Part shown: piece by piece, positions 36,534 to 48,803 of the stretch
Layout: each line of letters starts with the position of its first letter
Position numbering within the stretch: the first letter of the stretch is position 1
DNA from: Acanthamoeba lenticulata
Taxonomy: Eukaryota; Discosea; Longamoebia; Acanthamoebidae
NCBI GenBank assembly: GCA_002179805.1
Contig: NAVB01000073.1
Coordinates: 1 to 64,000 of the forward strand
Direction of reading: 5' to 3'
Length of the DNA: 64,000 bases
Position numbers and translations under genes: made by a program
Notes under the pieces: model-generated
Databases searched by the model: none
Seen by the model: only the letters and a program-made list of their open reading frames with translations
Told to the model about the DNA's origin: nothing

Positions 36534-39500
36534 CTACCTCTGCAGGATAGAGGGAGTCGCGGGCGAGGGCGAAGGGAAAGAGTCCAGCCCGTCCGTCATC
36601 GTCAGGCCGCCGCCACCGCCAAAGAAGAGGTCGCGCAGACCGCTCCCCGTTCGCCTGTGCGTCTCGCCGGCGGTCGGCCTGGTGGTCGTCCCGCTGCCGC
36701 CGCTGCCCAGGTCGGCGCTCTGCCGTTGTTCTGGTGACGATTGCGGGGCCTTCGGGGTGACTTCGTATCCGCTGCTATCAACACCGCCACCGGAGATCGC
36801 CAGCACACGCGTCTCCGTGGCGGTCTGGTGCGACGATGACAAGTGAAGCTGCGGCTGGGACTGCGATAGAGGCCGCGGCGGTTGGTTCATGGATGCACGC
36901 TCGGCGATGACGAACAGCTGCTCCAGCGTCACTTCATGTCCGCCGCCGGCAAGGCTGCGCGCGATGGTGCCGTCGACGCTCCCAGTCGTAGCCACCGGAT
37001 CCGCAGTCGTCATTCCAGCTGTGGCCGCGGCAGCTGGAGGTGGCTGCTTCTCCAATGACTCGTGCTGCGGCGTGTCGTCGTCGCTCAAGCCGGGGAATGA
37101 CGAACCGCGTGGGGCAAGGTTGTGGCTCTCGCGGTCGGGGTCGTGATAAAAGGAGCTCTCGTCGTCGGACGACCAGTAGTTGTCATCTTCTGCGGTTTCG
37201 CCGCGGGCCTCCCAGATGGCGCCGCCCAGCACGCTCCGGTACTTGCGCTGGAACACGATGCGGTTGCGCCGCAGGCCCACCCACGAGAGCACGATGGGCA
37301 GCACCACCACGGCGAGCACGAATGAAAAGGACGTGATCGAGACGTAGAGGTAGGCAAAGGCCCGGTTGATCGGCGAAGACAACGAGAACATGAGCGCCAT
37401 CATCCCGAAGAACTGCGTGAAATAGGCGCAGCACAGCGACGTCCCTGTCGAGAGGAAAGACCCGGGTCAGCTTTGTCACGTGGCAAGGGGCTCGTGAACG
37501 GGCGCACCGATTTGATTGACGACGTTCATGAGGCGCGCGGTGCGGGGTCCCTTGTCGCGCATCCAAAAGTAGGCCACCTGGAAAAAGAAGTCGAAGCTGA
37601 CCATCGACATCATGATGAGGCACGATATCGAATACCTATTTCGACAGCGCGTGGAGGAGATTAATTAATGGAGTGCTTCCGCTCGTCACTACTAGCCCGG
37701 GTGGGGGAGGCGTACACAGAAATGTTCATCGAGAGGAAGTACATGAGAACGCCGTAGATGAGCGACGCCACGCTCGCCGTGGCTATGACGATCAGTAGGA
37801 CCGACCGGAAGTCGAGGAACACGAGACTGAACAGCAGGAACAGAACTGGATGGAAACAAGTCACCAACACCACCAAATAAGCAAATTGTGTGCGCACCCA
37901 AGAGAGGCGCTTCGTACCGAGGTAGACGATGACCTTGGCAACCCAGGCTTTGGTGAGCATCCAGGGCTCGTCAATGAAGACAAATTCCTCGGAGTAGATG
38001 ATGGCGTGGTGCGAGCTCAGACGTTGAATGGCCTCGTTCGACTTGACCATATTCCGCAGGCTGTGCGCGTAGTCGAGGCTCCTGTGACCACATGGTCTCA
38101 TCAGGCTCCTGCCCCAGTCATCGCCGACAAGTGAAGTGGAAGAAAAAAGGGGGTGTACCGTTCCCTGTCGCTCGGTGGGACCGGAACCAGGTTGAACGTG
38201 AAGGCCGACGCCTTGACCGTTTGGTCTTGGTTGAAGATAAGGCGCTGTTACGCGACAGTAGGGAGCAGCGTGTTTAGGCGTAAGCCAACCCCGTGCTGCA
38301 AAAACCGGGAGGCAACGCACCTTGGCGTATTGGCCACCAGAGGGCGAGTCCAGCCACACGGCCAGGTTTGTCACATCTGGGGGAGGGGAGACACCAGGAA
38401 GATGAATTGTGAAATCCACCAGAGGAAAGGGGAGAAAGGACGCAACTGGTCTGGTCTTGGTACTGGTAGAAGTCGGTGATGTTCTGGCCCTTGGAGGCTA
38501 AGTAATTGATGTAGTCTGAGTACCAGTTGCCCACCGAGCCCTCCTGCACGCAGTCCTTCTGCCCCAGCTGTCACCATACAAAACCGAGTGAGCAAGTGCT
38601 GTAGGTGGCCATCTGGTGTCGCGGAAAGAGAACGCACTTGATCTAAAAATGAATTGATCGTATGAAAGGTCTTTTCCTTGGTGTAGTCGGCCTCGACCAG
38701 GATTAGGGACGCGGGCGTGCCGACTTTGTCAAAGAACTCGCTCTGGACGCCATAGTACGCCGCGAGGTAGTTGTCCCTGTCCCGTACACGCGCGACAAAG
38801 GGTCGCGAGACGTTAGGGGCTTCATCGTCTCATTTGATGGTGGTGAAACGGGCGTACGAGGGCAAGTTGTCCTGGCGCGGATGCGGGCGAAGCGCAAAAT
38901 GGGTGTTGGCCACCACGAAGATGGAAAGGCCCAGGGCCAGAATCACGACTGACACCTGGATGGGCCATTGGTGACCGGTCAGCTCGAGTGCACCCCGTGT
39001 ACATGTGGGAGTGAGGGGAAGAGGAGATGTGCGGCGTCATACAATGGCGATCTTGATGGGAAGCTTGGTCATGACTGGCGAGAAGGCCTTGCGGAAGACG
39101 ACATGGCAAAGACGCTCGTAGGGCGGCGGCGGCGGGAGCGTGACGTCGGTCGCCACCTCGATGACGTCGCCAATAACCGGTGCCGCACGGATGTAGGTGT
39201 CCGGCTCGCGCTTGAGGCACAGCACATCGAGCCGGTTTTCCTGATTGCCGGAAGGCGGTCAGAAGACCCCTAGGGGCTCTGAAGCAAGGATACAAGAAAG
39301 GGAGGCGGGAGAGCGTGTCGTACGACGATGCGAAGGGCGTCAAGTGCCAGCGCTGGGAGGAAGAAAAGGTTAAGGCTGATGTAGAGCACCAGCATTCCAA
39401 AGGCACAGGTGGAGCTCAGCGAGATGAGCCCTGCGATAGGCTCATACTCAAAGCAGTACTCCGAGAGGATGCCTAGATAGATTCCCGTCCATGGTACCAG

Positions 39501-41586
39501 CGATCAGCAACATCAGGTGATCAGATAGGTTTGGGTAGCTGGTACCGATGGCAAAGATGGGGATGCCAATGAGGTAGACTGCGGTGATGGAGGGCATGGC
39601 CTCGGCTAGCGTCTCGGTGACGAGGAGTCGATAGGTGCCGTGCTTGTCGGTATTGTGGAGGCTCCCGTGGTTGACTTGCCCCTTCTGCACTTGCGGCTCT
39701 GTCTTCAACAGCTCCTTGTCGATCACTGCATGCCGCAAGCCCGAGCGTTTCCGAAAGTGAGAAGGGGAGAGGGTAACACAGATATTGAAGGGGCCGGAGC
39801 ACCTCGGTCGTAGGTGTGAATGATGATGTAAAGGTGGTTGAGACCAATGATGGCCACCAGGAAGATGGCGTAGGTGTCGAACACGGTCTCACTAAGGAAC
39901 AGCAACGACGCAGCTCCTGTCGAGATCACACGATGAGAAATGGGCAGGTGCAAGTGGAAGGTCGAGCTTCTGACTCACCTTGCGTAGACGTGATAGAGAA
40001 GGCGATGGTGAGAGCTGCCATGACGCCCAGAAAGATGCGCGAATGGTGAATAAAGTCCATCGACAAGAAACCCAGCGATAGGATGGCGAGCATGATGCAA
40101 ACGCTCGCGCCCAGGAATGGCCAGTCGGCCACCATCGACGAGTAGATCTCCTTGTTGTAGGACAACTACGGCGAAAAGGAAAACGAAGAGGTTTGCTCTT
40201 CAGCCTCGAGGCAAGAGCATTGAACAAAGGGGGACCACTTACGTTGATGTTGGGTGCAATCTCAGCGAACGTATAGCGCTTCAACGCAGCGAGCAGAGCA
40301 TCTTCATAGCTTTGCAGAACCTGCGTGTAGCCGCCAGCGGCCGGATGCGTAAGCATTGCCAACCAGAAGATCCACTAAACAATCTTCGTGCTGTACCTCG
40401 CTCCAGTCGGGGTTGCTTGCCAGCCGTTCAGGCGAGTTGTCGAAGAAGTAGTGCACCTGGAGCGCGGTGATGGCCACGATCTCATCGTTCACGCGAGTGG
40501 TGCCGCCCAGAATGTCCTCCACCTTGGTCCACGGGTTGAAGAACAAGGAGGCCGGGTCGTTGATCTACAAGGCACGCCGGAAGCATGAGTGAAACGCAAT
40601 TCCCTTCAGGAACGTGCGCCGTACCGCTGCACCGACGTTGTAGCTGGGCCGCTGAAATGAGCCAGGGCCTACGCCCGCTGGCCAAAAGGCTGGGCGAACA
40701 GAAGCATCAGGGAGCTACGGTCAGAAGCTCGATCATCGATGGAGGCGCTTGACGACGTACCCAGGGGGTTGTATTGATAGCATCCGGTCACCCCAAGTAG
40801 CGTCACGTTCACGCAGATGTCGTTGAACCCATATTGCTTGCCTGAGCGGCCGCGTGACCCACGATAAGGCCTCATCGGGTGGGAAGGGCATGTCATTGTG
40901 GCGGGGTAGAGCAAGGCGTACCATTGACGGTGACGGTCAACTTGGTGGTGATGAACGTATGTAATCGCCAAAGGCTTGCGAAGAAGTTGTAATGCATCAG
41001 GTTGGGGTCGTAGCCTGGGTTGGCTGTGAACATGATCCGGGCAATGTCTGCCGAGCCAAAGAGTCTGGGGTAGAGCATACGTAGTGTTCAGAATGCAGAA
41101 CGACGCGAGGGAAGTCGTAACGTGCGTACTTTTCATAAGTGTGCTTGTCGGCGAGTATGGGTGAGTTTTGAGGAATCCACAGCGTGTCTTTGGACACATA
41201 AGTCTGCCCCTTCTGCATGACACAAGTCGCGCAAACCGAGGTGGGTGGATGGACTCAGTGCAGCGCCGACGCGGGCAGGCGGAAGACGTAAGGTACCATA
41301 GTGCCGAGCGTTGCCACAGTCACAAGCGCGAGTGCAAGCGCTATGCATGCGAAGGCGCGCCAATTCCACCACCAGAACCACCCGCCACCGTTGGGCTCGC
41401 CGTGCCGGAAGGAGACACCATCGCTCAAGACCCGCCCTTAGATAACAAATTATGTGATTAAAAAGGATAGGTCACCTAGAGGTGTGGGGCACAAAGTCGG
41501 TAACGAGATGTACCTTGCCAGTAGTGGATTTTTCGCAACAAGAAGTGTGTTTGTACAAAAATCTCGGAAAGGTTGCGCGTGCTCAT
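36534..41586 (-). CDS. Patched/NPC1-like RND-superfamily multipass membrane protein
   Basis: Starts at ATG 41586 (MSTRNLSEIFVQTHFLLRKI); a following intron joins to the first membrane helix (FACIALALALVTVATLG). The first extracellular loop opens with SKDTLWIPQNSPIL, the Patched-type RLWVPE-like motif. A sterol-sensing-like bundle follows: VADWPFLGASVCIMLAILSL, FLGVMAALTIAFSITST, VFDTYAIFLVAIIGLNHLYI, then LISLSSTCAFGMLVLYISLN. A second loop and second bundle follow (VLFLLFSLVFLDFRSVLLIV, YSISCLIMMSMVSFDFFF, AYLYVSITSFSFVLAVVVL). The cytosolic tail of about 230 residues is Ser/Pro/Gln-rich. The TM4 acidic residue typical of RND proteins (GVDD or GVDN) reads GLNH here, while TM10 keeps an Asp. 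Likely a lipid or sterol transporter or sensor; the substrate is unknown. Confidence 0.82.
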
Positions 41587-42026
41587 CGCGCTGCAAATGG
41601 AGCACAAGATATCGTTCTGACTGGTAGTAATCGGCAACGAATGGGGCGTGCTTAGATCAGCAAATTCTCCATGTACATCATCCCCACTACTCGATCCGGC
41701 GTCGAGAAAACAGGACCAGCAAAGAGCACAAGAAATACCCACATGCCTGGCATACCAACCCTTTATGCACATAAAATGAATTAGAAATTTATGCTCCCTC
41801 CTCCCTGTTTCCCGCGCAACTGTGCTAAGTCGGCACCCTTCATCTACACGAGCGTATTCTCTTTGGTCCGGTAGTTGCGTCCGTTTTATGGAGCGACCAC
41901 AGGAGGCGGCCTGTGCCGGCAAGGGAGGAGGCAGGCCTGAATTTATTGGGCAGTCGTGTGACGATTTGCGAGTAAAACGATCAGTACGTCATAGATTGTG
42001 CGTGCACACTTCTCTCGTATCCTTAA
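41587..42026. other. Divergent intergenic region
   Basis: 440 bp between the start codons of the RND gene and the RhoGEF gene. A minus-strand frame stays open to about 41922 ahead of the RND start. It could hold an upstream exon, but its only protein-like part is the segment assigned to the RND protein. No TATA box is clear. Confidence 0.45.
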
Positions 42027-45000
42027 ATGGTCCCTTCCTTCACATTCGTGCAGGTGCCGCCACAACCGCCTCCCCGTCTGACTCGCTCTGGTGCGCTTCG
42101 TGTTCATTTTTTTCATTTATTTTGTGAGGACCCCGCAAAGCTAACCGTTGCCGCGCGCAGGCGAGTGTGTGACGTTGAAGCCACGGACGCAACCACCCAT
42201 AACACAGGCAGAGGTGTCGCTGCCCTCTGCCCCGGCTGGAAACGAGGATGGCGCCACCACGACCATCAGCACACTGGCTTGGCCAAGCGATACCGCTGTT
42301 GCCGACAGCCTTGCCCCCATGCGCACAGCCAAGGACATTGTGCTGAAGCGCTGCACCAGAATCATCGAGGCTCCACCCACCCACACTGATGACGCCAGCA
42401 CTCCGGCACAGCCAAATTCGGCGGCCTTACCACCACATGCGCACGGCACCGACGAGGAGAACGCAACCCTACAACGCGACGAGGCTGGTGATGGAGACGA
42501 AACGTGTGATGATGGCAATCGTCTGGAAGAATGCGACGCCGGCGAGGGAGAGCCACGCGCTGAGGCCAACCTGGAGCAGGAAGAACCGCCGGATGGAACG
42601 GCGCAGCTCGACTCCGAGGAGCGCGAACGACGACGACGGCAGAGCCTCCTGGAGCGCGATCGAAAGAACGGTACAACGTGAACCCACGCGCACTCGCACG
42701 CGTGCTGTGCCATTGCGCATACGCTGACGTCTCCCTCGTTGAAATACCTAAACAGAGGAAAAGGCCAGGCATATGCGGGCCCGCATCACCAATGAGATCT
42801 TGTCCACCGAGACCTCGTATGTAAATAACCTCGACTTCCTCATCAAGGTGCGTCACCACGCAGTGTGGGTGGGTCACGTAACCTGCTCACCTGCTACTCT
42901 AGAATTTCCGGGAGCCAATGGTCAGTGAGAACGTGGCATCAACGGAGGAGGTGGATGCCATCTTCTCCAACATCATCCTCATCTGGAATTTCAACAAGAC
43001 CCTGCTCGCCGAGCTGCAGAAACAGTTCGAGCTCAACGAGGAATCGCCCGAGCTCGGCCAGGTGTTCCTTGAAATGGTGCGCTTGCGCCGAAACCTCCAC
43101 GTGTCCTTTCCCTCACGAAGCGTCTGACATTCTGCTTTGTCTTCGTCTTCAACATCTAGGCACCCTACATGAAGATGTATACCCAATATGGTACGGCGCT
43201 GATGAGCCTGTTTTGGATTCATGCCCCATTGACACTCGGGGGATGATGTGATCGTGCACGTCAACAGTGAACAACTACAATCGGTCGCTGACCACGCTAG
43301 CCGCCTGCAAGAGTCGCCGGCCGTTTGCTGCGTGGCTCCAGCAGGCCCACACCTTCGCCCGCACCGGCACAAGTAACAAACCCACGCCAAGCCCACTCCT
43401 GTGGTTCAGCTGGTTGACCTTCTTTCTTGATTTATTGGTTTTAATCAGCCGGTGATCTGGCCTCCTACCTCATCCAGCCCGTGCAGCGCCTCCCACGGTA
43501 CGCGCCCTTTGCGCCTGATGAGCCAGCCGTGGTCTGCAATTGGCTCACGCAGAGTTGTGCTCGGGCCGCCAGGTATATCCTCCTCCTGCAAGATCTGCTC
43601 CACAACACGCCTGCCTCGCACAAGGGCTACGACACACTGCTTGCCGCTCTCCAAAAGGTGCGTCCCACGAACCCTTGCTTGCACGCAGGCCGTCCCATCT
43701 CGACGGTTTGACCGACTCTTCCCTCTTCTCCGTCTCAGGTGCGTGATGTGACGAAGGACATCAACGATATGCGCCGCTACGCCGAGAACATGGAGAAGGT
43801 GTTCCAGGTGCAGACCAAGATCTCCGAGATGGCCGGGCTGGACCAAGTCCCCGAGAACCTCGTCCAGCCCTCACGTGTCTACGGTCCGTTTTTTCACCTA
43901 TTTTCTTTACCCGGCCAGTTTGCTCTCAGCTGACACTTGGCGTACAGTACGGGAGGGTGAGCTTATGCGGTTCGATCGCGGCCGGCGGCGAAAGCAGTAC
44001 CTCTACTTGTTCAACGACATCCTGCTCTGCGTGGATCTCGAGGCCATCACCTTCTGGTACCCGTGGCGTATCGACGCCATGGCATCCCTGTTCGGCGGCA
44101 AGATCCGCGACTGTTCTGCTGGTAACGTTACCCCTCCTCCCCTTCCTTCCATGCCTCTTGCCCTCGTTGCTTACGCATCCCGCGTGGCCTCAGACCCGGC
44201 CTTGCAGTTGGGCCTACCGTCGGCGCCCCAGCGCGAGGTCCACGCGTTCCAGATCATCCTGCGGAGCGGCGAGATCATGATCTTCCTCTGCACCTCGCAG
44301 GAGGAGAAGGAGTCCTGGTTCAGTTCCATCCACGAACAGATCGCGCATCTGGAGCGCAAGCACGCCACCAAGCAGGCGCGGCTCCAGCAGCTGAGCAAGA
44401 GCCTGGGCAACACTCTGAGCAATACCCTGAGCAGCGCCCTGAGCAGTACGCCAGCGAGTGCTCGCAAATTGGCTGAGCCAGTTGACCCTAACCTCGGAGC
44501 GGCTGTTTTGGGGATCAGTGAGCTCGGTGTTCTCGCTGAGCAGCAGCTCGAACGAGCTTCGCGAGGAGGACTTTGAGATCGTCAACGGTGCGCCCAGTCC
44601 GCCTTGACCTCTCCTTCAAAAAGCTTACCCTGAAGCGACATTGCAGGGGACATGACGTCGCCGCGCCAATCAGCGTCCTCGTCGTCGACGCTGGCTTCGC
44701 GGCCGAGGCCACCACCGTTGAAGGAGGGTTACCTCACCAAGCAGGGCGGCATCATCCCCTCGTGGAAGCGCCGCTGGTTCGTCCTGCAGCGACACCGGTT
44801 GGCCTACTACGAGGACCGCGAGCAGACCCAGCCGCGCGGCTACATTGACGTGCATCGGTGCGAGTCGCTCGAGCTTCAATCCCTTCTCCCTCGAGGCTTC
44901 CCAACAGAGCGCGAGTTGTTGATGTCTATCAACGTCATGCGTGCAGATACAAGGTCTATCGATCGGACCTCTTCACCAACACGTTTGAGCTGCGTCCGGA

Positions 45001-47497
45001 CCAGATCGGCGAGGTGCGTGTCTCCCTAAGGTCAGCATTGCAACGTTGACTGACGGTGCTGGATCGGATGCAGCGCATCTACCGCATGACCGCCGACACG
45101 ACTCAAGAGTGCGACGAGTGGCTCGCCGTGCTCAAGGTAGTCGCCGCTTGTCACTTTCCCTTCTTGTTTCTGTCATGTGACTCCAGCTCCCCATCATTAG
45201 ACGGTGGCCGGAGAGGCGCCACGCTCGGCCAGCCAAACGAGCACACCGACCACAACACCAACGGTCTCCGACGAGCTGACGAGTTCCGGTCTGTTGACTC
45301 AGCTTCGAGGTTGGCGCTTTCCGCTTCCGCTTCATTATGTCTCATGAAATGGAATCCTATTCTCACTCGGACGCGCCGTTGCAGCTCGTGGGGCGCCGCT
45401 TTCGTTCTCCTTCTTGTCTTCATTTCGGGAGGAGAACAGGAGGCCCAGCATCGAGACCGACACCGCCGATGGCAGCAGCAAGACCGACGAGCGCGAGCGC
45501 AAAGCTGGATCGCCCGAAGGCCCTCCACGAACCCCTCGCGGCGAGAAGAACACAACGCTGGAGGCCGAGGAGGAAGCAGCGAGCAAGGCAGCTGCCGCAG
45601 CCGAGAGCGACGACGACGGCGAAGCTGAGGGAGAATGGACGTGCCCGCGCTGCACATTTGTCAACAGACCGTCGTTCCTCGTGTGTGAAGTCTGTAGCGA
45701 GATTCGGGACTTTCGTGAGGAGGAGAGTAAGCGCTCCAGCCGCGACGCCGACGAAGACGACTCGGACGACCGGTGGCTTACCCAGAGCGCGCCGAATTTG
45801 GCGACCACCGCCGGCCGTATCAGCTCACCAGCTGCGGCCGAGGCGATCAGCATGGACACCGATGCCGAGCTCAACTTTAGCCGCCGCGCGAGCAACGCCG
45901 ACGAGGCCGAAGCCGAGGCGGCCTGCCCGGCGCGTCCAACACACGTGAAGCCCGCGCTGCTGCCGACGATCCATCACAAGGCGGCGTCACCACCGTCGCC
46001 ACCGCTACTGTCGAAGCCAACCACGCCCGCGCCGACGCCGACGGTCGTCGTGGTCGAGTCGCCGTCCCCGGAGGAGAAGAAACCCGCGGCCGAGTTTGTC
46101 GACTTTGCGCAACAGCTATCGAGCAAGCGGATCAGCCCGCTCATGGCCAACTCTCTCTTCCACGAGGGCCAACGCTCGCGCCGCAGCAAGCGAAGCCCGC
46201 GGGGCGCCCAAGAAGGTGGGGAGGGCAGCGGCGGCCAAACGGGCGGCGATAAGTCTAAGACGCTCGACGTGGCGCTCCTCGCCCGCCTGCGCAGCGCGAC
46301 GGCGCCGCCCGCCAATCCACCCTCTTCTATCAGAGAGCGCTTGCGCTCGCCTCCTCCCCTACCTCCGCCGCGGTCAACGTACTCTCACCGCCCACCATGA
46401 AGCATTCCTGGCATGTTTTCGTTGTTGACACGCGCATGTGCAGGGCCAAGCTGTGCGCCAAGCCCGCGGCGGAACTGGTTCACATGTGGTCCAATCGCAA
46501 CACCGGTACGTTGTGATGCCCGTCCTGCCACGTTAGCTGTCCCGGCGCTCAACTTGAGGATGTCGCGCAGTGTCGACCGGGCAAGTGACTTTCCTCAACC
46601 CAACGGCCGCCGATGACGACTCGATGTGCCTCGGCTTCGTGGCCAGGTACCCTCTCCTCCATCAGCTGAGCACGCTCGACCGGAGCGTCTCTGACTCCCT
46701 GGTCGGCACAGGCCCTACTGGTTCGAGGGCGTGGAGGCAGGCCAGACGATCTCCGCGGCCACGCTGCAGCAAGCCGAGGATGGCCAAGGCTCCACCTGCC
46801 CCATCTGGAATTTTACCGAGAATGCTTCTTCGTTAGGCCCTTCCTCGTCCACTTCCTCTCGCTCTCGCTCACCCACGTCTGTCGGTGAGGATACGCAAAC
46901 TACATCGCCTTCATCACCTCCTCCATCAGCGCATTGGCTGGTCCGACCCCAAAGCTTCCGCCTCCTCTGGAAGGACACCGGTGCGCCCCACGACCCCCCA
47001 GAGTTGCTGATGAACGTGTGTTGCTGACGGCGTCGACTCGCTGTCCAGGGATCAACTCCAAGTCGCGCTGTTCGATCTGGCGGCCGCTGCCTCCGTCGGA
47101 CGACTACGCGGCTGTCGGGTTCCTGGTGACCGACGCGTACCGGACGCCCAGCCCCGAGCAAACCAATTTCTGTTGCGTGCACAAGAGCCTGCTGGTGGAG
47201 ACGAGCGTCAACCCCGTGCCCGTGTGGACCAACCGCGACTCGACCAGCCACTACAAGCTCAGCGTCTGGCAGGTGAACGGGCCAACCACGGAGCCAGCCA
47301 CAAGCACGACAGCTGCAGGACCGACGGCGACGAGCGAGACCGGATCCTCGACGACGGTCTTCACCCTGGCCTCCTTCATTGCTGTCGCCGGACACGAACC
47401 ACCCACAACTCCCGTCTACACGCTGCGACCCGGGATCATTCTGTCGCGAGCGCCACCGCCCACCCAGGCCGAGGAAGCGGACGGAGGAGCTGGATGA
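42027..47497 (+). CDS. RhoGEF with DH, two PH, RanBP2 zinc finger and Vps62-like domains
   Basis: Predicted exchange factor for a Rho/Rac GTPase. The ATG at 42027 (MVPSFTFVQVPPQPPP) splices in phase into a long acidic N-terminus. The DH domain spans 42.75-43.8 kb: RITNEILSTETSYVNNLDFL, PMVSENVAST, APYMKMYTQY, and the conserved GDLASYLIQPVQRLPRY with ILLLQDLLHNT. The adjoining PH reads VREGELMRFDRGRRRKQYLY..LFNDILLCV. A second PH follows near 44.7 kb (KEGYLTKQGGIIPSWKRRWF). A RanBP2-type finger near 45.64 kb reads WTCPRCTFVNRPSFLVCEVC. After a Ser/Pro-rich linker an intron at about 46379-46440 joins in phase to a C-terminal domain with FRLLWKDTG, CSIWRPLPPSDDYAAVGFLVTDAY-type wording, as in Vps62/DUF946 and VPS13 proteins. 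If that intron is not spliced, the chain ends at 46400 and an ATG at 46398 could start a separate gene. Confidence 0.83.
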
Positions 47498-47557
47498 CAC
47501 GAAAGCAAAAATAAAAGAAAATAGTTTTGCAGCTTGCTTTCTTTCTTGCGCAACAAG

Positions 47558-48619
47558 ATGGAGGCAGTGAAGCGAGCCGGAGGCAGGTCCTACAACCAGG
47601 TGCGTGCTGTGACTTCGGAGGTGGGACTCCTTAACAAGCCGGACGGATCTGCCAAATACACAGCCGGTACCAAATCCCTGCTGAATGAAGATTACGAAGA
47701 TTTTCCTACTTACAGGCCTTGTTCTTTGATTTTGCTGTCCAGGCAAGACGGCCGTCGTGGTTGCCGTGTATGGACCCATCGAGGTGAAACACAGGGACGA
47801 GATCCTTGACCGAGCGACGATCAAGGTCCACTGGAGCCCTGCTAGTGGCACCGGCGGTATGGCGGCTTCTCGCCTTGCACCCACCCATGCGCTCCATTAG
47901 TTTTGTCTCACCTGCTGTGTTTACAACCCCGTGCCAGGCCCTGCCGAGCGGGAGAAGGAGCTGATCGTGGGCAACATTGTGCGAAACGCTATCATCGCAA
48001 CCCTCCACCCGCGCACCCTCATCGAGATTGTCATCCAAGTGCTGCACGACGACGGAAGCGTGCGGCTCTCTTCTTTCCCCTTCCACCTGTGCCGCGCTGC
48101 TCACCCCTTTTTTGTTTACCCCCAATAACCAGTTGCTTGCGGCTGCGATCAATGCCTCGTGCATGGCGCTCGTCGACGCCGGCATTCCACTCAAGTACAC
48201 CACCGTCCTCTCCATGGAGAACACCACACAGTGCTTGCTCACCACCATCATTATGCCGGCAGGTCGTGGATCGCCTCGGTGACATGTGCCATCAACCAGT
48301 CTGGCATCTTCGTGCTCGATCCCGATCTGGCAGAGGAGTCCGTACGTGTTGGCCTACCACCCTGCACTTCGGTTGTTGTGACTGACTCGCCCAACGTACA
48401 CAACGACGACTTCAGTCAGCGCGAGCAGTGCTGCTCTTCGCATTCAACAACCAGAACGACGGCGTGGTGGCGAGTCACAGCTTTGGGGTCCTGCGAAAGG
48501 GAGAGGGCGAGGGCGAGGATTTCTACCTTTCGTGTCTCACGGCCGCTCGGCTGTCGGCGCTTACTCTCTTCTCCTATTATGCTGAGGCCAACAAGGCCCT
48601 TTATCAACACCTTCTCTAA
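47558..48619 (+). CDS. RRP46: Exosome complex subunit RRP46 (RNase PH-like)
   Basis: A non-catalytic ring subunit of the RNA exosome, related to EXOSC5. The ATG at 47558 starts MEAVKRAGGRSYNQ; the core then reads VGLLNKPDGSAKYTAG, TAVVVAVYGPIEVKHRDE, ATIKVHWSP, KELIVGNIVRNAI, HPRTLIEIVIQVLHDDGS, LLAAAINASCMALVDAGIPL. This order is diagnostic of the Rrp46 branch of RNase PH folds (VQVLHDDGALLA in animals). About six exons are used. The last exon ends YYAEANKALYQHLL. It lies 60 bp after the RhoGEF stop on the same strand. Confidence 0.92.
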
Positions 48620-48803
48620 GATAAACGTAGCATGTGCTGTACACAACACTGTTCATGCGGCCGGACTGGGTGTTCTACGTAGGCTGCTCATTGATGACAT
48701 CCTGTTTCTGGCTCATTTATTTTTATTATCATTTAAAAATGAACAATAAAATCCGGGAAACAAGGCGTTATTCTGGGTCCGTTGTTGGGCTCGTTAGTAA
48801 CTG

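Noticed and set aside
46398..47497. Separate gene for the Vps62-like part starting at ATG 46398
   Set aside because: Possible, but a typical 62-nt intron joins it in phase to the RhoGEF; kept as an alternative in the RhoGEF entry.
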